A stretch of DNA of 22,115 nucleotides from an uncultured Subdoligranulum sp. (GCF_937890665.1 NZ_CALADU010000164.1:1-22115), one strand, 5' to 3'. Numbered from the stretch's first letter, positions 1 to 7,086 are shown. Numbers and translations are program-made. The notes: generated by a model from the sequence alone, not told the origin.

Positions 1-54
1 CGCAAAGTGCTGGCTCGCCGCCGTGCCAAGGGCCGCAAGAGCCTGACGGTCTGA
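1..54 (+). CDS. rpmH: 50S ribosomal protein L34, 3' end only
   Basis: The first 18 codons of the window read RKVLARRRAKGRKSLTV then TGA, which is the conserved basic C-terminus of ribosomal protein L34, a small rRNA-binding protein of the large subunit. The start lies upstream of the window. In Firmicutes rpmH sits beside dnaA and the replication origin and is transcribed away from them, so dnaA and the main origin are probably just left of base 1 (inference). It is followed by a strong terminator before rnpA. Confidence 0.93.
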   Translation, partial: RKVLARRRAKGRKSLTV

Positions 55-74
55 TCTTTGGAAATGAATGAAGT

Positions 75-110
75 AAAGGGTTGCTGACAAACGGTCAGCA
101 GCCCTTTTTT
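75..110 (+). terminator. Rho-independent terminator after rpmH
   Basis: The stem GGGTTGCTGAC pairs with GTCAGCAGCCC (one G-T wobble) around a short loop and is followed by six T residues. It separates rpmH from rnpA, so rnpA probably depends on read-through or on its own promoter in 111-189. Confidence 0.88.
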
Positions 111-189
111 CTAAACTAGCGTTTTCAAAGGGGGGCAACAGCCGCGCACGGCTGGGTTCCCGTTTGTACATTGTAGTGGAGTTTCGCCC

Positions 190-570
190 ATGCGTTATCG
201 TGTTTTAAACAAAAACTGGCAATACAACCGGGTCTATGGCCGGGGCAAAAGCTACGTACACCCCCATGTGGTGCTGTATGTGGCCAAAAATCGTGTCGGC
301 TACACCCGCATTGGGCTGACTGCTACCAAAAAAGTGGGCCATGCCGTGCAGCGCAACCGCGCCCGCAGAGTCATGCGCGCCGCTTTGAGCGAACACCTCT
401 CGCAAAATATCGGCGGATATGATATAATACTCGTAGCGCGCGGTCAGACCCCCCACCTGAAGAGCACCCAGCTCAGCAAAACGCTGGGCAAACTCTTCGC
501 CAAGGCGGGCCTGCCCGATCTGGCCAAACCCGCCGCGCCGGCGCCAAACAACCCGGAACCGGCACAATGA
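190..570 (+). CDS. rnpA: Ribonuclease P protein component
   Basis: The 126-residue product is the protein subunit of RNase P, which helps the catalytic RNA cut 5' leaders from precursor tRNAs in the cytoplasm. The RNR signature is visible as [18 protein letters not shown] near residues 48-65, preceded by the RIGLTATKK strand typical of the family. The C-terminal 15 residues or so are an Ala/Pro/Asn-rich tail beyond the usual length. The ATG at 190 follows a modest GTGGAG ribosome site. The stop overlaps the yidD start in an ATGA arrangement, so the two genes are translationally coupled, as in many bacteria. Confidence 0.95.
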   Translation: MRYRVLNKNWQYNRVYGRGKSYVHPHVVLYVAKNRVGYTRIGLTATKKVGHAVQRNRARRVMRAALSEHLSQNIGGYDIILVARGQTPHLKSTQLSKTLGKLFAKAGLPDLAKPAAPAPNNPEPAQ

Positions 571-821
571 CCCGGCTGCTCATCGCGCTGCTGCAAGGGT
601 ACAAGCGGTTCATCAGTCCCCATCTGGGGCATCATTGCCGGTTTGTGCCCACCTGCAGCGAATACGCCATGCAGGCTTTGGCCGTCCATGGACTGGTCAA
701 AGGATTGATCCTGACGGTCTGGCGGCTGCTGCGCTGCAACCCCCTGTGCAAGTTCGGGTTTGACCCTGTGCCGGAAAAAGGGCGATGGGTCAATGAAAAG
801 CGGAAGCTGACCCGGGGGTGA
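567..821 (+). CDS. yidD: Membrane protein insertion efficiency factor YidD
   Basis: The 84-residue protein carries the family signature [11 protein letters not shown] (residues about 24-34) and the second conserved block [16 protein letters not shown]. YidD is a small inner-membrane-associated protein thought to help YidC insert membrane proteins; its exact reaction is unknown. It overlaps rnpA by four bases (ATGA) and lies in the classic rpmH-rnpA-yidD-yidC-jag order. Unusually, a 566-base gap separates it from yidC, which commonly follows closely. Confidence 0.94.
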   Translation: MTRLLIALLQGYKRFISPHLGHHCRFVPTCSEYAMQALAVHGLVKGLILTVWRLLRCNPLCKFGFDPVPEKGRWVNEKRKLTRG

Positions 822-1387
822 ACCGGGAGGTTCGCGCTGCCTGGGGATGTAGCTTTTTTCTAATGGGGAAAGTGCAGTTGAGAAACTGCGGAGGGCAACA
901 CAGAACCGATGCGCTTCCAGACGGTGCCGCTTTTTGAGCGCGCAAAAAGCGGCTGAAAAACGCGCCGCTACTTCCGACGCGCGGGGCACGGCTCATGGGG
1001 CCTGCGGGCCCCCTAAGAACCCCCGGGGCTTCGAGGAGGTCGCCCGAGACGGTTCCCGCTCTTCACAGCGATGTCCGGCTCTACGACCCAAACTGCCCGT
1101 GCCGACCAAAAGAGCTCACCCGGGCTCCCGATTTGAAACCCTGCCCGCCGTCGCAGGCGGGCCCTGACCAGAGCTGGGTTATATTCCCGGTAATATTCTT
1201 TTTATTTTATTTAGAGTTTTTCTTCCTACTTTTTTGGAGTTTCTTTGCCTACTTTCTTTGCAAAGAAAGTAGGTCTTTGCAAAGAAAGTAGGACCATCAC
1301 ATTGCCTCTCATGTCTTTGCGCTGCGCGGCAAAGACCTACGTTAAAATACACGCTTCCGGGCGCAGCCGGGGCAGAATGGACATGCT
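822..1387 (+). other. Large structured gap between yidD and yidC
   Basis: No convincing gene is visible; the open frames here lack ribosome sites and recognisable domains. Several hairpins are: GAACC/GGTTC near 820-833, CAGTT/AACTG near 873-886, an 11-base-pair stem GCCGCTTTTTG (926-936) with its complement at 943-953, GGGGCC/GGCCCC near 998-1013, and GCCCGCC/GGCGGGC near 1143-1163. An AT-rich stretch (about 1190-1240) and the 1248-1292 palindrome repeat follow. This could be a non-coding RNA, a long yidC leader or a degenerate repeat. It matches no RNA family I can name; I looked for RNase P RNA, SRP RNA and tmRNA signatures and saw none. Confidence 0.5.
1248..1292. repeat. Palindrome with tandemly duplicated half
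   Basis: CCTACTTTCTTTG (1248-1260) is followed directly by its exact complement, a perfect 26-base palindrome. The last 19 bases (TCTTTGCAAAGAAAGTAGG) are then repeated exactly at 1274-1292. The upstream GGAGTTTCTTTG and the central CTTTGCAAAG tie it to the GTTCCTTCTTTG palindrome family found elsewhere in the window, making it a divergent member. Confidence 0.85.
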
Positions 1388-2407
1388 ATGCAAATTTTCT
1401 ACTTCCTGGCCATCATTCTGGGCCCGCTGGTGAAGGTACTGTACAACCTCATCGGCAACTACGCGGCAACGATGATCGTTGCCACCCTTATCATCAAGCT
1501 GCTGCTCTTCCCGCTGGCGATTCACCAGCAGAAGTCCACCGCCAAAATGTCGGTGTTCCAGCCGCTGGTGAACGAGATCCAGCAAAAGTACAAAAACAAC
1601 CCCCAAAAGCAGCAAGAAGAACTGATGAAGCTGCAGCAGGAACACGGCTTTAATCCCATGGCCGGCTGTCTGCCCATGCTGCTCACCATGCTGGTGCTGT
1701 TCGGCTTCTTGGGCGTTGTGTACTACCCCGTGCACTACATCTTCGGTGTGTCGGATGCCGCCGTCCGTCAGGCCTGCGAGGCTCTGGGTCTGGCGACTGC
1801 CAACGCTACCACCATGCAGACCCAGCTGATCCAGGCTATCCACAGCGGTGCCGTCATCAGCCCCGACATCATCCCTGCCAACGTGGTCACCGAGATCCAG
1901 AACTTCAACACCACCTTCTTCGGCATGGATATGTGCGATATCCCCGGCTTTAATCTCACCCCCATTGCCATCTTCCCCATCATCGCCGCTGTGACGATGA
2001 TCCTGAGCTACATCTTCACCCAGAAACTCTCCGGCATGGGCGCCCAGATGCAGGGCAGCATGAAGATCATGATGTGGGTCATGAACTTGATGTTTGTTTC
2101 TTTCTGCTTCAATGCCCCCGTCGGTTTCTCGCTGTACTACGGCGTGTCCAACCTGTTCCAGATTGGACAGAGCTTTGTGACCTACCGCATTTACAGCCCC
2201 GAAAAATTCAAGGCCCAGTATGAGGCCGAACTGGCTGCCAAGCGCGCGGAAAAGAAAAAGAAAAAGACAGTGACCTTTGAGGAAAACGGTCAGACCGTCA
2301 CCAAGGAAGTCACCGGCGGCGAAGCCAACAAGCTGCGTTTGGAACTGGCGCGCAAGCGCGAAGCCGAGCTGTACAAGGATGAACGGACCACGCCGTTGCA
2401 ACACTAA
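1388..2407 (+). CDS. yidC: Membrane protein insertase YidC/OxaA (SpoIIIJ type)
   Basis: The 339-residue product belongs to the YidC/Oxa1/Alb3 family, which inserts membrane proteins alone or with SecYEG. It is the short Gram-positive form: no large N-terminal extracytoplasmic domain and no lipobox. Landmarks are the first core helix with IIKLLLFPLAIHQQ, the cytoplasmic helical hairpin (FQPLVNEIQQKYKNNPQKQQ), and HGFNPMAGCLPMLLTM. Lys37 occupies the position that is usually the hydrophilic-groove Arg. An external loop of roughly 75 residues (about 115-190) lies between the second and third core helices, and the C-terminus is Lys-rich (KRAEKKKKK), as in forms that contact the ribosome. The ATG at 1388 has only a weak ribosome site. 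jag follows 12 bases downstream. Confidence 0.95.
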   Translation: MQIFYFLAIILGPLVKVLYNLIGNYAATMIVATLIIKLLLFPLAIHQQKSTAKMSVFQPLVNEIQQKYKNNPQKQQEELMKLQQEHGFNPMAGCLPMLLTMLVLFGFLGVVYYPVHYIFGVSDAAVRQACEALGLATANATTMQTQLIQAIHSGAVISPDIIPANVVTEIQNFNTTFFGMDMCDIPGFNLTPIAIFPIIAAVTMILSYIFTQKLSGMGAQMQGSMKIMMWVMNLMFVSFCFNAPVGFSLYYGVSNLFQIGQSFVTYRIYSPEKFKAQYEAELAAKRAEKKKKKTVTFEENGQTVTKEVTGGEANKLRLELARKREAELYKDERTTPLQH

Positions 2408-2419
2408 GGAGGGAGCAGC

Positions 2420-3520
2420 ATGCGCAGCATTGAAATGAGTGCCCGCACCGTAGAGGCCGCTGTGGAGGCCGCCTGCGAAGCGCTGGGTGTGAACCGTGAC
2501 GATTTGAACGTCAGCTATGAAGTGTTGGAATTTCCGGCCCGGAAATTGTTTAAAACTATCCCGGCCAAGGTGCGGGTAACGGTGGAGGAGCCGGAGGCTG
2601 CCCCCGTGGAAGCACCTCAGGCCGCCCCGGAGGCCCCTGTGGAGGCCGCACCGGCCCCGGTGGAGGAAGTTGCCCCCGCCGCTGCTCCGGCCGAGGAAAC
2701 CCCCGCCCAGCCCGCGGAGCAGCCCGCCCCGCAGGAAGCGGAAGAGCAGGAACTGGACATCAACGCCGATCCCCGGCTGCAGGCCGCTGTGGAATACCTG
2801 ACCCCGATCTTTAAGCTGATGGGGGTGGAGGACTTCACCTTCTCGGCACTGAAGAAGGGCGAAGCCACCATTCTGCGGGTCAGCGGCAGCCACATGGGTG
2901 CGCTGATCGGACGCCGCGGCGGAACGATGGAGAGCCTGTCCTATCTGGCCAGCCTGGTGGTCAACCGGATGGAAGGCCCCTACGTGAAGCTGGGTCTGGA
3001 TGTGGGCGGCTACCGCGGCAAGCGGGAAGACGATCTGGCGGCTTTGGCCCGCCGCATTGCCGAGCGGGTCATCCGCACCGGCTGCTACTACGAGATGGAA
3101 CCCATGAACCCCTACGAGCGGCACATCATCCACACCGCCGTGGCGGACATCGAGGGTGTGCGCAGCGAGAGCAAGGGCGAAGGCCCGGCCCGCCGCGTGG
3201 TGATCTATTCCACCGACCCCAATGCCAGCAACCTGCCTGACCGTGACAATGCCCGCAACGTCCGCGGCGGACGCCGTGAGGGTGGCCGTGGCGGCCGTCG
3301 TGACGGCGGTCGCGGTGGTCGTCGTGAGGGTCGTGGCGGCCGTGGCGGCCGCGGTCCCCGCCGTGAAGGCGGCAGCCGGTACAATGGTCCCAAATCCAGC
3401 GTGCCCGGCCGTGAGTTTGCCGACACGCCCCGGGACCCCAACGCCCAGCCCATGGCTCCCAAAACCGTCGAGCGCATCCACGACGGCGACGACTTCGCCT
3501 TCGGCAAGATCGAACTGTGA
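2420..3520 (+). CDS. jag: Jag/KhpB RNA-binding protein with RGG-rich tail
   Basis: The 366-residue product has four parts: a Jag N-terminal domain (about 1-56, ending near the KLFKTIPAKVRVTV strand), an acidic Ala/Pro/Glu linker (57-116), a KH domain (about 117-205, with SHMGALIGRRGGTMESL containing the nucleic-acid-binding GxxG loop) and an R3H domain (about 212-274). KhpB/Jag partners with KhpA and binds RNA, influencing cell elongation and sporulation in relatives. The odd part is residues about 283-325, a dense run of GGRR, GGRGG and RGG units resembling eukaryotic RGG boxes. ATG 2420 follows AAGGAGGG by six bases. The gene shares an operon with yidC and ends at a strong terminator. Confidence 0.95.
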   Translation: MRSIEMSARTVEAAVEAACEALGVNRDDLNVSYEVLEFPARKLFKTIPAKVRVTVEEPEAAPVEAPQAAPEAPVEAAPAPVEEVAPAAAPAEETPAQPAEQPAPQEAEEQELDINADPRLQAAVEYLTPIFKLMGVEDFTFSALKKGEATILRVSGSHMGALIGRRGGTMESLSYLASLVVNRMEGPYVKLGLDVGGYRGKREDDLAALARRIAERVIRTGCYYEMEPMNPYERHIIHTAVADIEGVRSESKGEGPARRVVIYSTDPNASNLPDRDNARNVRGGRREGGRGGRRDGGRGGRREGRGGRGGRGPRREGGSRYNGPKSSVPGREFADTPRDPNAQPMAPKTVERIHDGDDFAFGKIEL

Positions 3521-3527
3521 TGGTTTA

Positions 3528-3643
3528 TTCTTTTCTTGCTTGTAAGAAAAGAACCAAAAGAACTTTATACAAAACGAACCCGCAGGGAAACCCCCTGCGG
3601 GTTCGTTTTATATCGAGGGTCTTGGCTCTTTCTTACAAGCAAA
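3528..3643. repeat. Composite palindromic element, copy after jag
   Basis: A left arm (TTCTTTTCTT, loop, AAGAAAAGAA, 3528-3553) is followed by the jag terminator hairpin and then by a right arm (about 3624-3643) that is an inverted copy of the left arm's CTTGCTTGTAAGAAA core. The layout arm, terminator, inverted arm matches the copies at 5046-5163 and 19362-19482, showing that this is one element type rather than chance hairpins. Confidence 0.8.
3571..3609 (+). terminator. Strong bidirectional terminator after jag
   Basis: AAAACGAACCCGCAGGG (3571-3587) pairs perfectly over 17 bases with the sequence at 3593-3609 around a five-base loop. The A-rich foot and T-rich end make it able to act in both directions. 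Confidence 0.92.
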
Positions 3644-3698
3644 GGACACTCCCTCCCATTCATCGGGACTAGGAAAAAGAGCGACAAAACCCGAATAG

Positions 3699-3952
3699 TT
3701 TTCCACACCGGTGTGGAAAAAAAGAAACCGGACAGATCAGAGAAAATTTCTGGAGAGATGTGTGGGAAAAAGAAGAAAGTTATCCACGATTTCAGAGAAG
3801 GCTGTTGATAACTTAGTCAAGTCCGTGGGAGTTTGGGGTTCCCGCAACAGCATATGTATGGGATAAAGATTTGGAATTTCTGCTTCCTGTTTTGGAAAGA
3901 AGGGGGGACTTCCCGGGGCGTGAATGGATTGGGGGATTTTGACTTTTCCACA
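3699..3952. promoter_or_regulatory. Cluster of DnaA-box-like sites
   Basis: Matches to the consensus TTWTNCACA are TTTTCCACA at 3699-3707 and its inverted copy at 3712-3720 (together a perfect 22-base palindrome), and TTTTCCACA at 3944-3952. One-mismatch sites are 3761-3769 (minus strand), TTATCCACG at 3780-3788 and 3803-3811 (minus strand). There is no gene between jag and 4091. Since rpmH-jag normally flanks the chromosomal origin, this may be an accessory origin or DnaA-titrating region; that role is inferred. Confidence 0.5.
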
Positions 3953-4014
3953 AGAACCCATTCATGGGATAAAAGATTGAAATTTCTTCGGTTCCTTCTT
4001 TGCAAAGAAGGAAC
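3840..4014. repeat. Solitary palindrome with two diverged tail copies
   Basis: The 24-base perfect palindrome at 3991-4014 has arm GTTCCTTCTTTG. Read on the minus strand it continues GGAACCGAAGAAATTTC, then ATCTTTTATCCCAT and GAATGGG, closely resembling the tail of the repeats at 9309-9532. A second tail-like segment (AAGCAGAAATTCCAAATC read on the minus strand) lies near 3862-3890 without an intact palindrome. The element lies between jag and the hydrolase promoter and contains one of the DnaA-box matches. Confidence 0.7.
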
Positions 4015-4023
4015 AAGGAGATA

Positions 4024-4052
4024 TTGACAAAGTACAGGGAATTGGTTTTAAT
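4024..4052 (+). promoter_or_regulatory. Sigma-70 type promoter of the hydrolase gene
   Basis: TTGACA (4024-4029) and TTTAAT (4047-4052) are separated by exactly 17 bases, 39 bases before the ATG. Confidence 0.75.
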
Positions 4053-4090
4053 GAAGATACGAAACCAACCCAAACCCAAAGGAGGGGACC

Positions 4091-5035
4091 ATGAAGCAAT
4101 ACGATCGTCGCCGGGGCATGAGGACGTTATGGCTTTGCATTGCGGTGTTAGCGCTTTGCGCAGCGGGGGCACTGGCCCTGCTGTTGTGGAAAACACCGGC
4201 TGCCCGGGACGAGGTAATTCCGGGTCCCCGGGGCGACATCTACGCCACGGTGCAGATGCCCAACAAACTTAGCCGAGGCGATACGGTACCGTTGGTGGTC
4301 CTGTGCCACGGTTTTACCGGCAACCGGGACGGTGACGGGCATTTTGGCCCGTTGGCCGAGGATCTGGCCGAAGAAGGCATTGCCAGTGTACGGTTAGACT
4401 TTGCGGGCTGCGGGGACAGCACCGAACCCTACACCGCCTACACGCTGGACAACATGGCCGCCGACGTGAATGCAGTCATCGGGTACATGAAGCAAGAATA
4501 CAACACCCGCGGTGCCACCGCGCTGGTAGGCCACAGCATGGGCGGACGGCTGGCCAGCCTGTACCCCCAAATCAGTGCCCAGCAGGGCTATGAACAGGTA
4601 TCGGCGCTGGTCTTGTGGAGCCCCGCCAACGGTACCGGACTGATGGGTCTGGAATTTTTAAACATCGGGGACCTTGCACAGGTGGAAGCCATCGCATCCG
4701 CGGCGTTGTCCAGCGGGCAGACAGCCACCAAGTGGGGGGTAGACATCAGTGCTGAATTTGTACAGGGGATGCAGAACAGCGACCCCAACGCCGCTTTGCG
4801 GGAAGCCGGACTGCCGGTTTTGCTGACATACAGCGGCAACGAAACAGTTTTGAGCGAAACCACCATCACCGAAACGGTAGCCACCGTCCAGAGCCTGCCG
4901 GAAAGCACCGTGGTGCTGGACCCCTTTGTACAGGGGGACCACAACTATACCAGCAGCGACCCCGCCGTGAATGAACAACTGGACGCCGACCTGCGGCAGA
5001 CCACAGCGGACTTTCTTTATAGCGTATTGAGATAA
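4091..5035 (+). CDS. Membrane-anchored alpha/beta hydrolase
   Basis: The 314-residue protein has a single N-terminal transmembrane or signal-anchor helix (about residues 11-33) followed by an alpha/beta hydrolase domain likely facing outward. The oxyanion motif HGFTG starts at His73, the nucleophile elbow GHSMGG puts the serine at 149, and the catalytic His is probably 284 (QGDHNYT). The acid position in the YSGNETVL strand is Glu251 rather than the commoner Asp. The family includes acyl esterases, cinnamoyl/feruloyl esterase-like enzymes and peptidases; the substrate cannot be told. ATG 4091 follows AAAGGAGGGG. The gene is monocistronic with its own promoter and a terminator-bearing repeat behind it. 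Confidence 0.88.
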   Translation: MKQYDRRRGMRTLWLCIAVLALCAAGALALLLWKTPAARDEVIPGPRGDIYATVQMPNKLSRGDTVPLVVLCHGFTGNRDGDGHFGPLAEDLAEEGIASVRLDFAGCGDSTEPYTAYTLDNMAADVNAVIGYMKQEYNTRGATALVGHSMGGRLASLYPQISAQQGYEQVSALVLWSPANGTGLMGLEFLNIGDLAQVEAIASAALSSGQTATKWGVDISAEFVQGMQNSDPNAALREAGLPVLLTYSGNETVLSETTITETVATVQSLPESTVVLDPFVQGDHNYTSSDPAVNEQLDADLRQTTADFLYSVLR

Positions 5036-5045
5036 TGGTTGTGCC

Positions 5046-5163
5046 GTTCATTTCCTGAAGAGAAGGGACCAAAGAACACTGACTAAAAATCCCCGGCTGG
5101 ATACAATCCAGCTGGGGATTTTTGATGAGAGTTTCTTCGGTTCCTTCTTTGCAAAGAAGGAAC
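5046..5163. repeat. Composite palindromic element, copy after the hydrolase
   Basis: A degenerate left arm (near GTTCATTTCCTGAAGAGAAG) precedes a terminator hairpin (5085-5123), GAGTTTCTTCGG and an intact 24-base palindrome at 5140-5163 with arm GTTCCTTCTTTG. Same order as the copies after jag and birA; only the right arm is intact. Confidence 0.8.
5085..5123 (+). terminator. Terminator of the hydrolase gene
   Basis: AAAAATCCCCGGCTGG pairs with CCAGCTGGGGATTTTT (one wobble) around a seven-base loop, ending in five T residues. Confidence 0.9.
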
Positions 5164-5171
5164 AAAAGCAT

Positions 5172-5209
5172 TGCCCCCGTCCGGTTGCGGCTCCGGGCGG
5201 GGGCATTTT
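5172..5209 (+). terminator. Second hairpin terminator
   Basis: TGCCCCC plus GTCCGG pairs with CCGGGC plus GGGGGCA (13 base pairs, one wobble), followed by TTTT. The apical part TCCGGTTGCGGCTCCGG recurs exactly at 5251-5267 inside the candidate small reading frame. Confidence 0.75.
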
Positions 5210-5238
5210 GGGGTATCGGTTTGGTGTGAGGAGGAATC

Positions 5239-5313
5239 ATGTTCCAGGGTTCCGGTTGCGGCTCCGGTTCCCTGTGCCTAATACAATACAGGATAACTGC
5301 TAAGAAACTATGA
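5239..5313 (+). CDS. Possible 24-residue Gly/Ser/Cys-rich peptide
   Basis: ATG at 5239 follows a near-ideal ribosome site (AGGAGGAATC). The frame encodes MFQGSGCGSGSLCLIQYRIT plus AKKL, then TGA at 5311. No family is recognised. The GSGCGSGS stretch is encoded by a hairpin whose apex is identical to that of the terminator at 5172-5209, so the frame could be a by-product of a duplicated hairpin. No promoter is evident nearby and a terminator lies just upstream. A real small protein is possible but unproven. Confidence 0.3.
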   Translation: MFQGSGCGSGSLCLIQYRITAKKL

Positions 5314-5353
5314 TACTGATATGAACATTTTGTAAAATTGAACGAGTGTCAAC

Positions 5354-5383
5354 AAAAAAGCCCCGGCTGCCGCAGCAGCCGGG
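5354..5383 (-). terminator. Terminator of the decarboxylase operon
   Basis: Read on the minus strand, CCCGGCTGC pairs with GCAGCCGGG around a four-base loop and is followed by a run of T (AAAAAA at 5354-5359 on the plus strand), 26 bases after the oadB stop. Confidence 0.9.
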
Positions 5384-5408
5384 ACATTTTACGCGTTTTG
5401 TGGAAAAA

Positions 5409-6599
5409 TCAACCGAACATGTTGATCAAGATACCGGCTGCAACCGCAGAACCGATAACGCCCGCCACGTTGGGGCCCATGGCATGCATGAGCAGGTAGT
5501 TGCGGGGGTTGTACTCCTGACCGACCTTCTGGCTGACACGGGCCGCCATCGGCACCGCCGACACGCCGGCAGAACCGATCAGCGGGTTGATCTTGCCGCC
5601 GGTCACGGCGCACATGATCTTGCCCAGCAGCACGCCGCCTGCGGTACCCACACCGAAGGCCACAACGCCCAAGACGATGATCTCGACGGTCTGGAGGTTC
5701 AGGAAGGTGGAAGCATTGGTGGTGCAGCCAACCGAGAAGCCCAAGAAGATCGTGATGATGTTCATGAGCTCGTTGCCGGCGGTCTTGGTGATACGCTCCA
5801 CCACGCCGGATTCCTTCATCAGGTTGCCCATCATCAGGCAGCCCACCAGAATGGCGGCATCGGGCAGCGTCAGGCTGACGATGATCGTAACGATGATGGG
5901 GAAGAGGATCTTCTCGGTCTTAGAAACCTGCCGGGGCGCCGTCATAACGATCTGGCGCTCTTTTTCGGTAGTCAGGAAACGCATGATGGGCGGCTGAATG
6001 ACCGGCACCAGCGCCATGTAACAGTAGGCCGCCACCGCAATGGAACCCAACAGATGAGGCGCCAAACGGGTGGTGGTGAAGATCGCGGTCGGGCCGTCGG
6101 CACCGCCGATGATGCCGATGGAGGCCGCTTCGGGACCGGTGAAGCCCAGAATCTTCGCGCCAATGAAGGTGAAGAAGATACCCAACTGAGCCGCAGCACC
6201 CAGCAGCAGGCTGGACGGGCGGGCAATCAGCGGGGTGAAGTCGGTCATGGTACCGATGCCCAAGAAGATCAACGGCGGATAGATGCCCAGCTTGACGCCT
6301 AAGTAGATGTAGTCCACCATGCCGCCCGAACTGCCCAGCATCTCCCAGTTGATGTGGTTGGTTTCGTTCAGGAAGATCTCGATGTGGAAAATGCCGTCCA
6401 ACGGCAGGTTGGTCATCAGCATGCCGAAGCCGATGGGCAACAGCAGCAGCGGCTCGAACTGCTTGACGATGGCCAGATACAGCAGCACACAGGCTACCGC
6501 CAACATGACGGCGTACTTCCAGCCGCCCTCAACAAAAAAGATCTGCGCCCAGCCGGAGTTGGCGAAAATCTCGGCAATATTGGTAAAAATCGCACCCAT
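5409..6599 (-). CDS. oadB: Na+-translocating decarboxylase, beta subunit
   Basis: The 396-residue integral membrane protein belongs to the OadB/GcdB/MmdB family, which decarboxylates carboxybiotin and couples this to Na+ export. Seen: many hydrophobic helices, the conserved GIIGGADGPTAIF block with Asp168 (the family's Na+/proton-coupling aspartate region), and GCTTNASTFLN. Which acid the complex acts on (oxaloacetate, glutaconyl-CoA or methylmalonyl-CoA) cannot be judged without the alpha subunit. ATG 6599 follows AAGGAGGG, 12 bases after the oadG stop. No carboxyltransferase alpha or biotin-carrier gene lies beside it; birA at 18621 could supply the required biotinylation. The gene symbol is family-level. 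Confidence 0.93.
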   Translation of the reverse strand: MGAIFTNIAEIFANSGWAQIFFVEGGWKYAVMLAVACVLLYLAIVKQFEPLLLLPIGFGMLMTNLPLDGIFHIEIFLNETNHINWEMLGSSGGMVDYIYLGVKLGIYPPLIFLGIGTMTDFTPLIARPSSLLLGAAAQLGIFFTFIGAKILGFTGPEAASIGIIGGADGPTAIFTTTRLAPHLLGSIAVAAYCYMALVPVIQPPIMRFLTTEKERQIVMTAPRQVSKTEKILFPIIVTIIVSLTLPDAAILVGCLMMGNLMKESGVVERITKTAGNELMNIITIFLGFSVGCTTNASTFLNLQTVEIIVLGVVAFGVGTAGGVLLGKIMCAVTGGKINPLIGSAGVSAVPMAARVSQKVGQEYNPRNYLLMHAMGPNVAGVIGSAVAAGILINMFG

Positions 6600-6611
6600 T
6601 TTCAGCCCTCC

Positions 6612-7025
6612 TTACATGAACGGCGTGGTGTGCTCCCGCACACCCGCATCGCCCCACGCACCACGGCGGGAGCCTTTACCGGATTTCGTCACGCGGCGGA
6701 TCCCGTGGATCACGGCACCCTCACCCATCACGCTGGCTACTGCTGCCGAAATGGCGGCAATGATCTCGCCGGGGATGGCGCCGTTGTCCGCCTTGGCGGC
6801 AGGCGCCTGCGGCTTGGCCGCCGGTTTGGGCGCAGGCTTCGGGGCGGGTTTATCCGCCTTGGGAGGCTGCGGTTTTTCCGGCTTTTTGTTCATACTGTCG
6901 AAAATTTTGCCTTCCACCGTGATAATCAGGCACAAGGCGACCAGCATCGCAAAGACCAGCACAATACTGGTCAGAACCACGGTGCCGTCGCTGGCTTCCA
7001 ACGCCAGCAATGCAAGGTTGGGCAT
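6612..7025 (-). CDS. OadG-family decarboxylase gamma/delta subunit
   Basis: The 137-residue protein has one N-terminal transmembrane helix (about 14-36), a Lys/Pro/Ala-rich linker (about 48-85) and a C-terminal segment with IIAAISAAVASVMGEGAVIH, a conserved GAWGDAGVREH motif and a Phe-Met end. OadG-type subunits anchor and assemble the Na+-pump decarboxylase. A longer frame reaches 7055, but the ATG at 7025 is chosen because AAAGGAGGAAAC lies just before it. It is the first gene of a two-gene operon with oadB. The repetitive KPAPKPAPKP linker resembles those of biotin-carrier proteins, but no biotin-attachment MKM motif is present. Confidence 0.85.
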   Translation of the reverse strand: MPNLALLALEASDGTVVLTSIVLVFAMLVALCLIITVEGKIFDSMNKKPEKPQPPKADKPAPKPAPKPAAKPQAPAAKADNGAIPGEIIAAISAAVASVMGEGAVIHGIRRVTKSGKGSRRGAWGDAGVREHTTPFM

Positions 7026-7086
7026 GACAGGTTTCCTCCTTTTGGTTAAAACCATGGATAAATTTGTACAAGCGACATTTGATTGT

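Noticed and set aside
934..1291. Overlapping open frames of 77 and 98 codons in the yidD-yidC gap
   Set aside because: No ribosome sites, Pro/Arg-rich translations, and overlap with hairpins and a palindrome; more like repeat or RNA sequence.
1337..3481. A 714-codon open frame on the minus strand across yidC and jag
   Set aside because: Low-complexity His/Gly/Ala-rich translation, antisense to two clear genes, no ribosome site; an artefact of GC-rich codon use.
3536..3808. A 90-codon open frame after jag
   Set aside because: It runs through the composite repeat, the terminator and DnaA-box sites and lacks a ribosome site.
5346..6302. A 318-codon plus-strand frame opposite oadB
   Set aside because: His/Asp/Gln-rich shadow of the membrane protein gene with no recognisable domain.
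6612..7025. Biotin carboxyl carrier protein, because of the Ala/Pro/Lys linker
   Set aside because: No biotin-attachment MKM motif or barrel domain; the C-terminus matches the OadG family instead.
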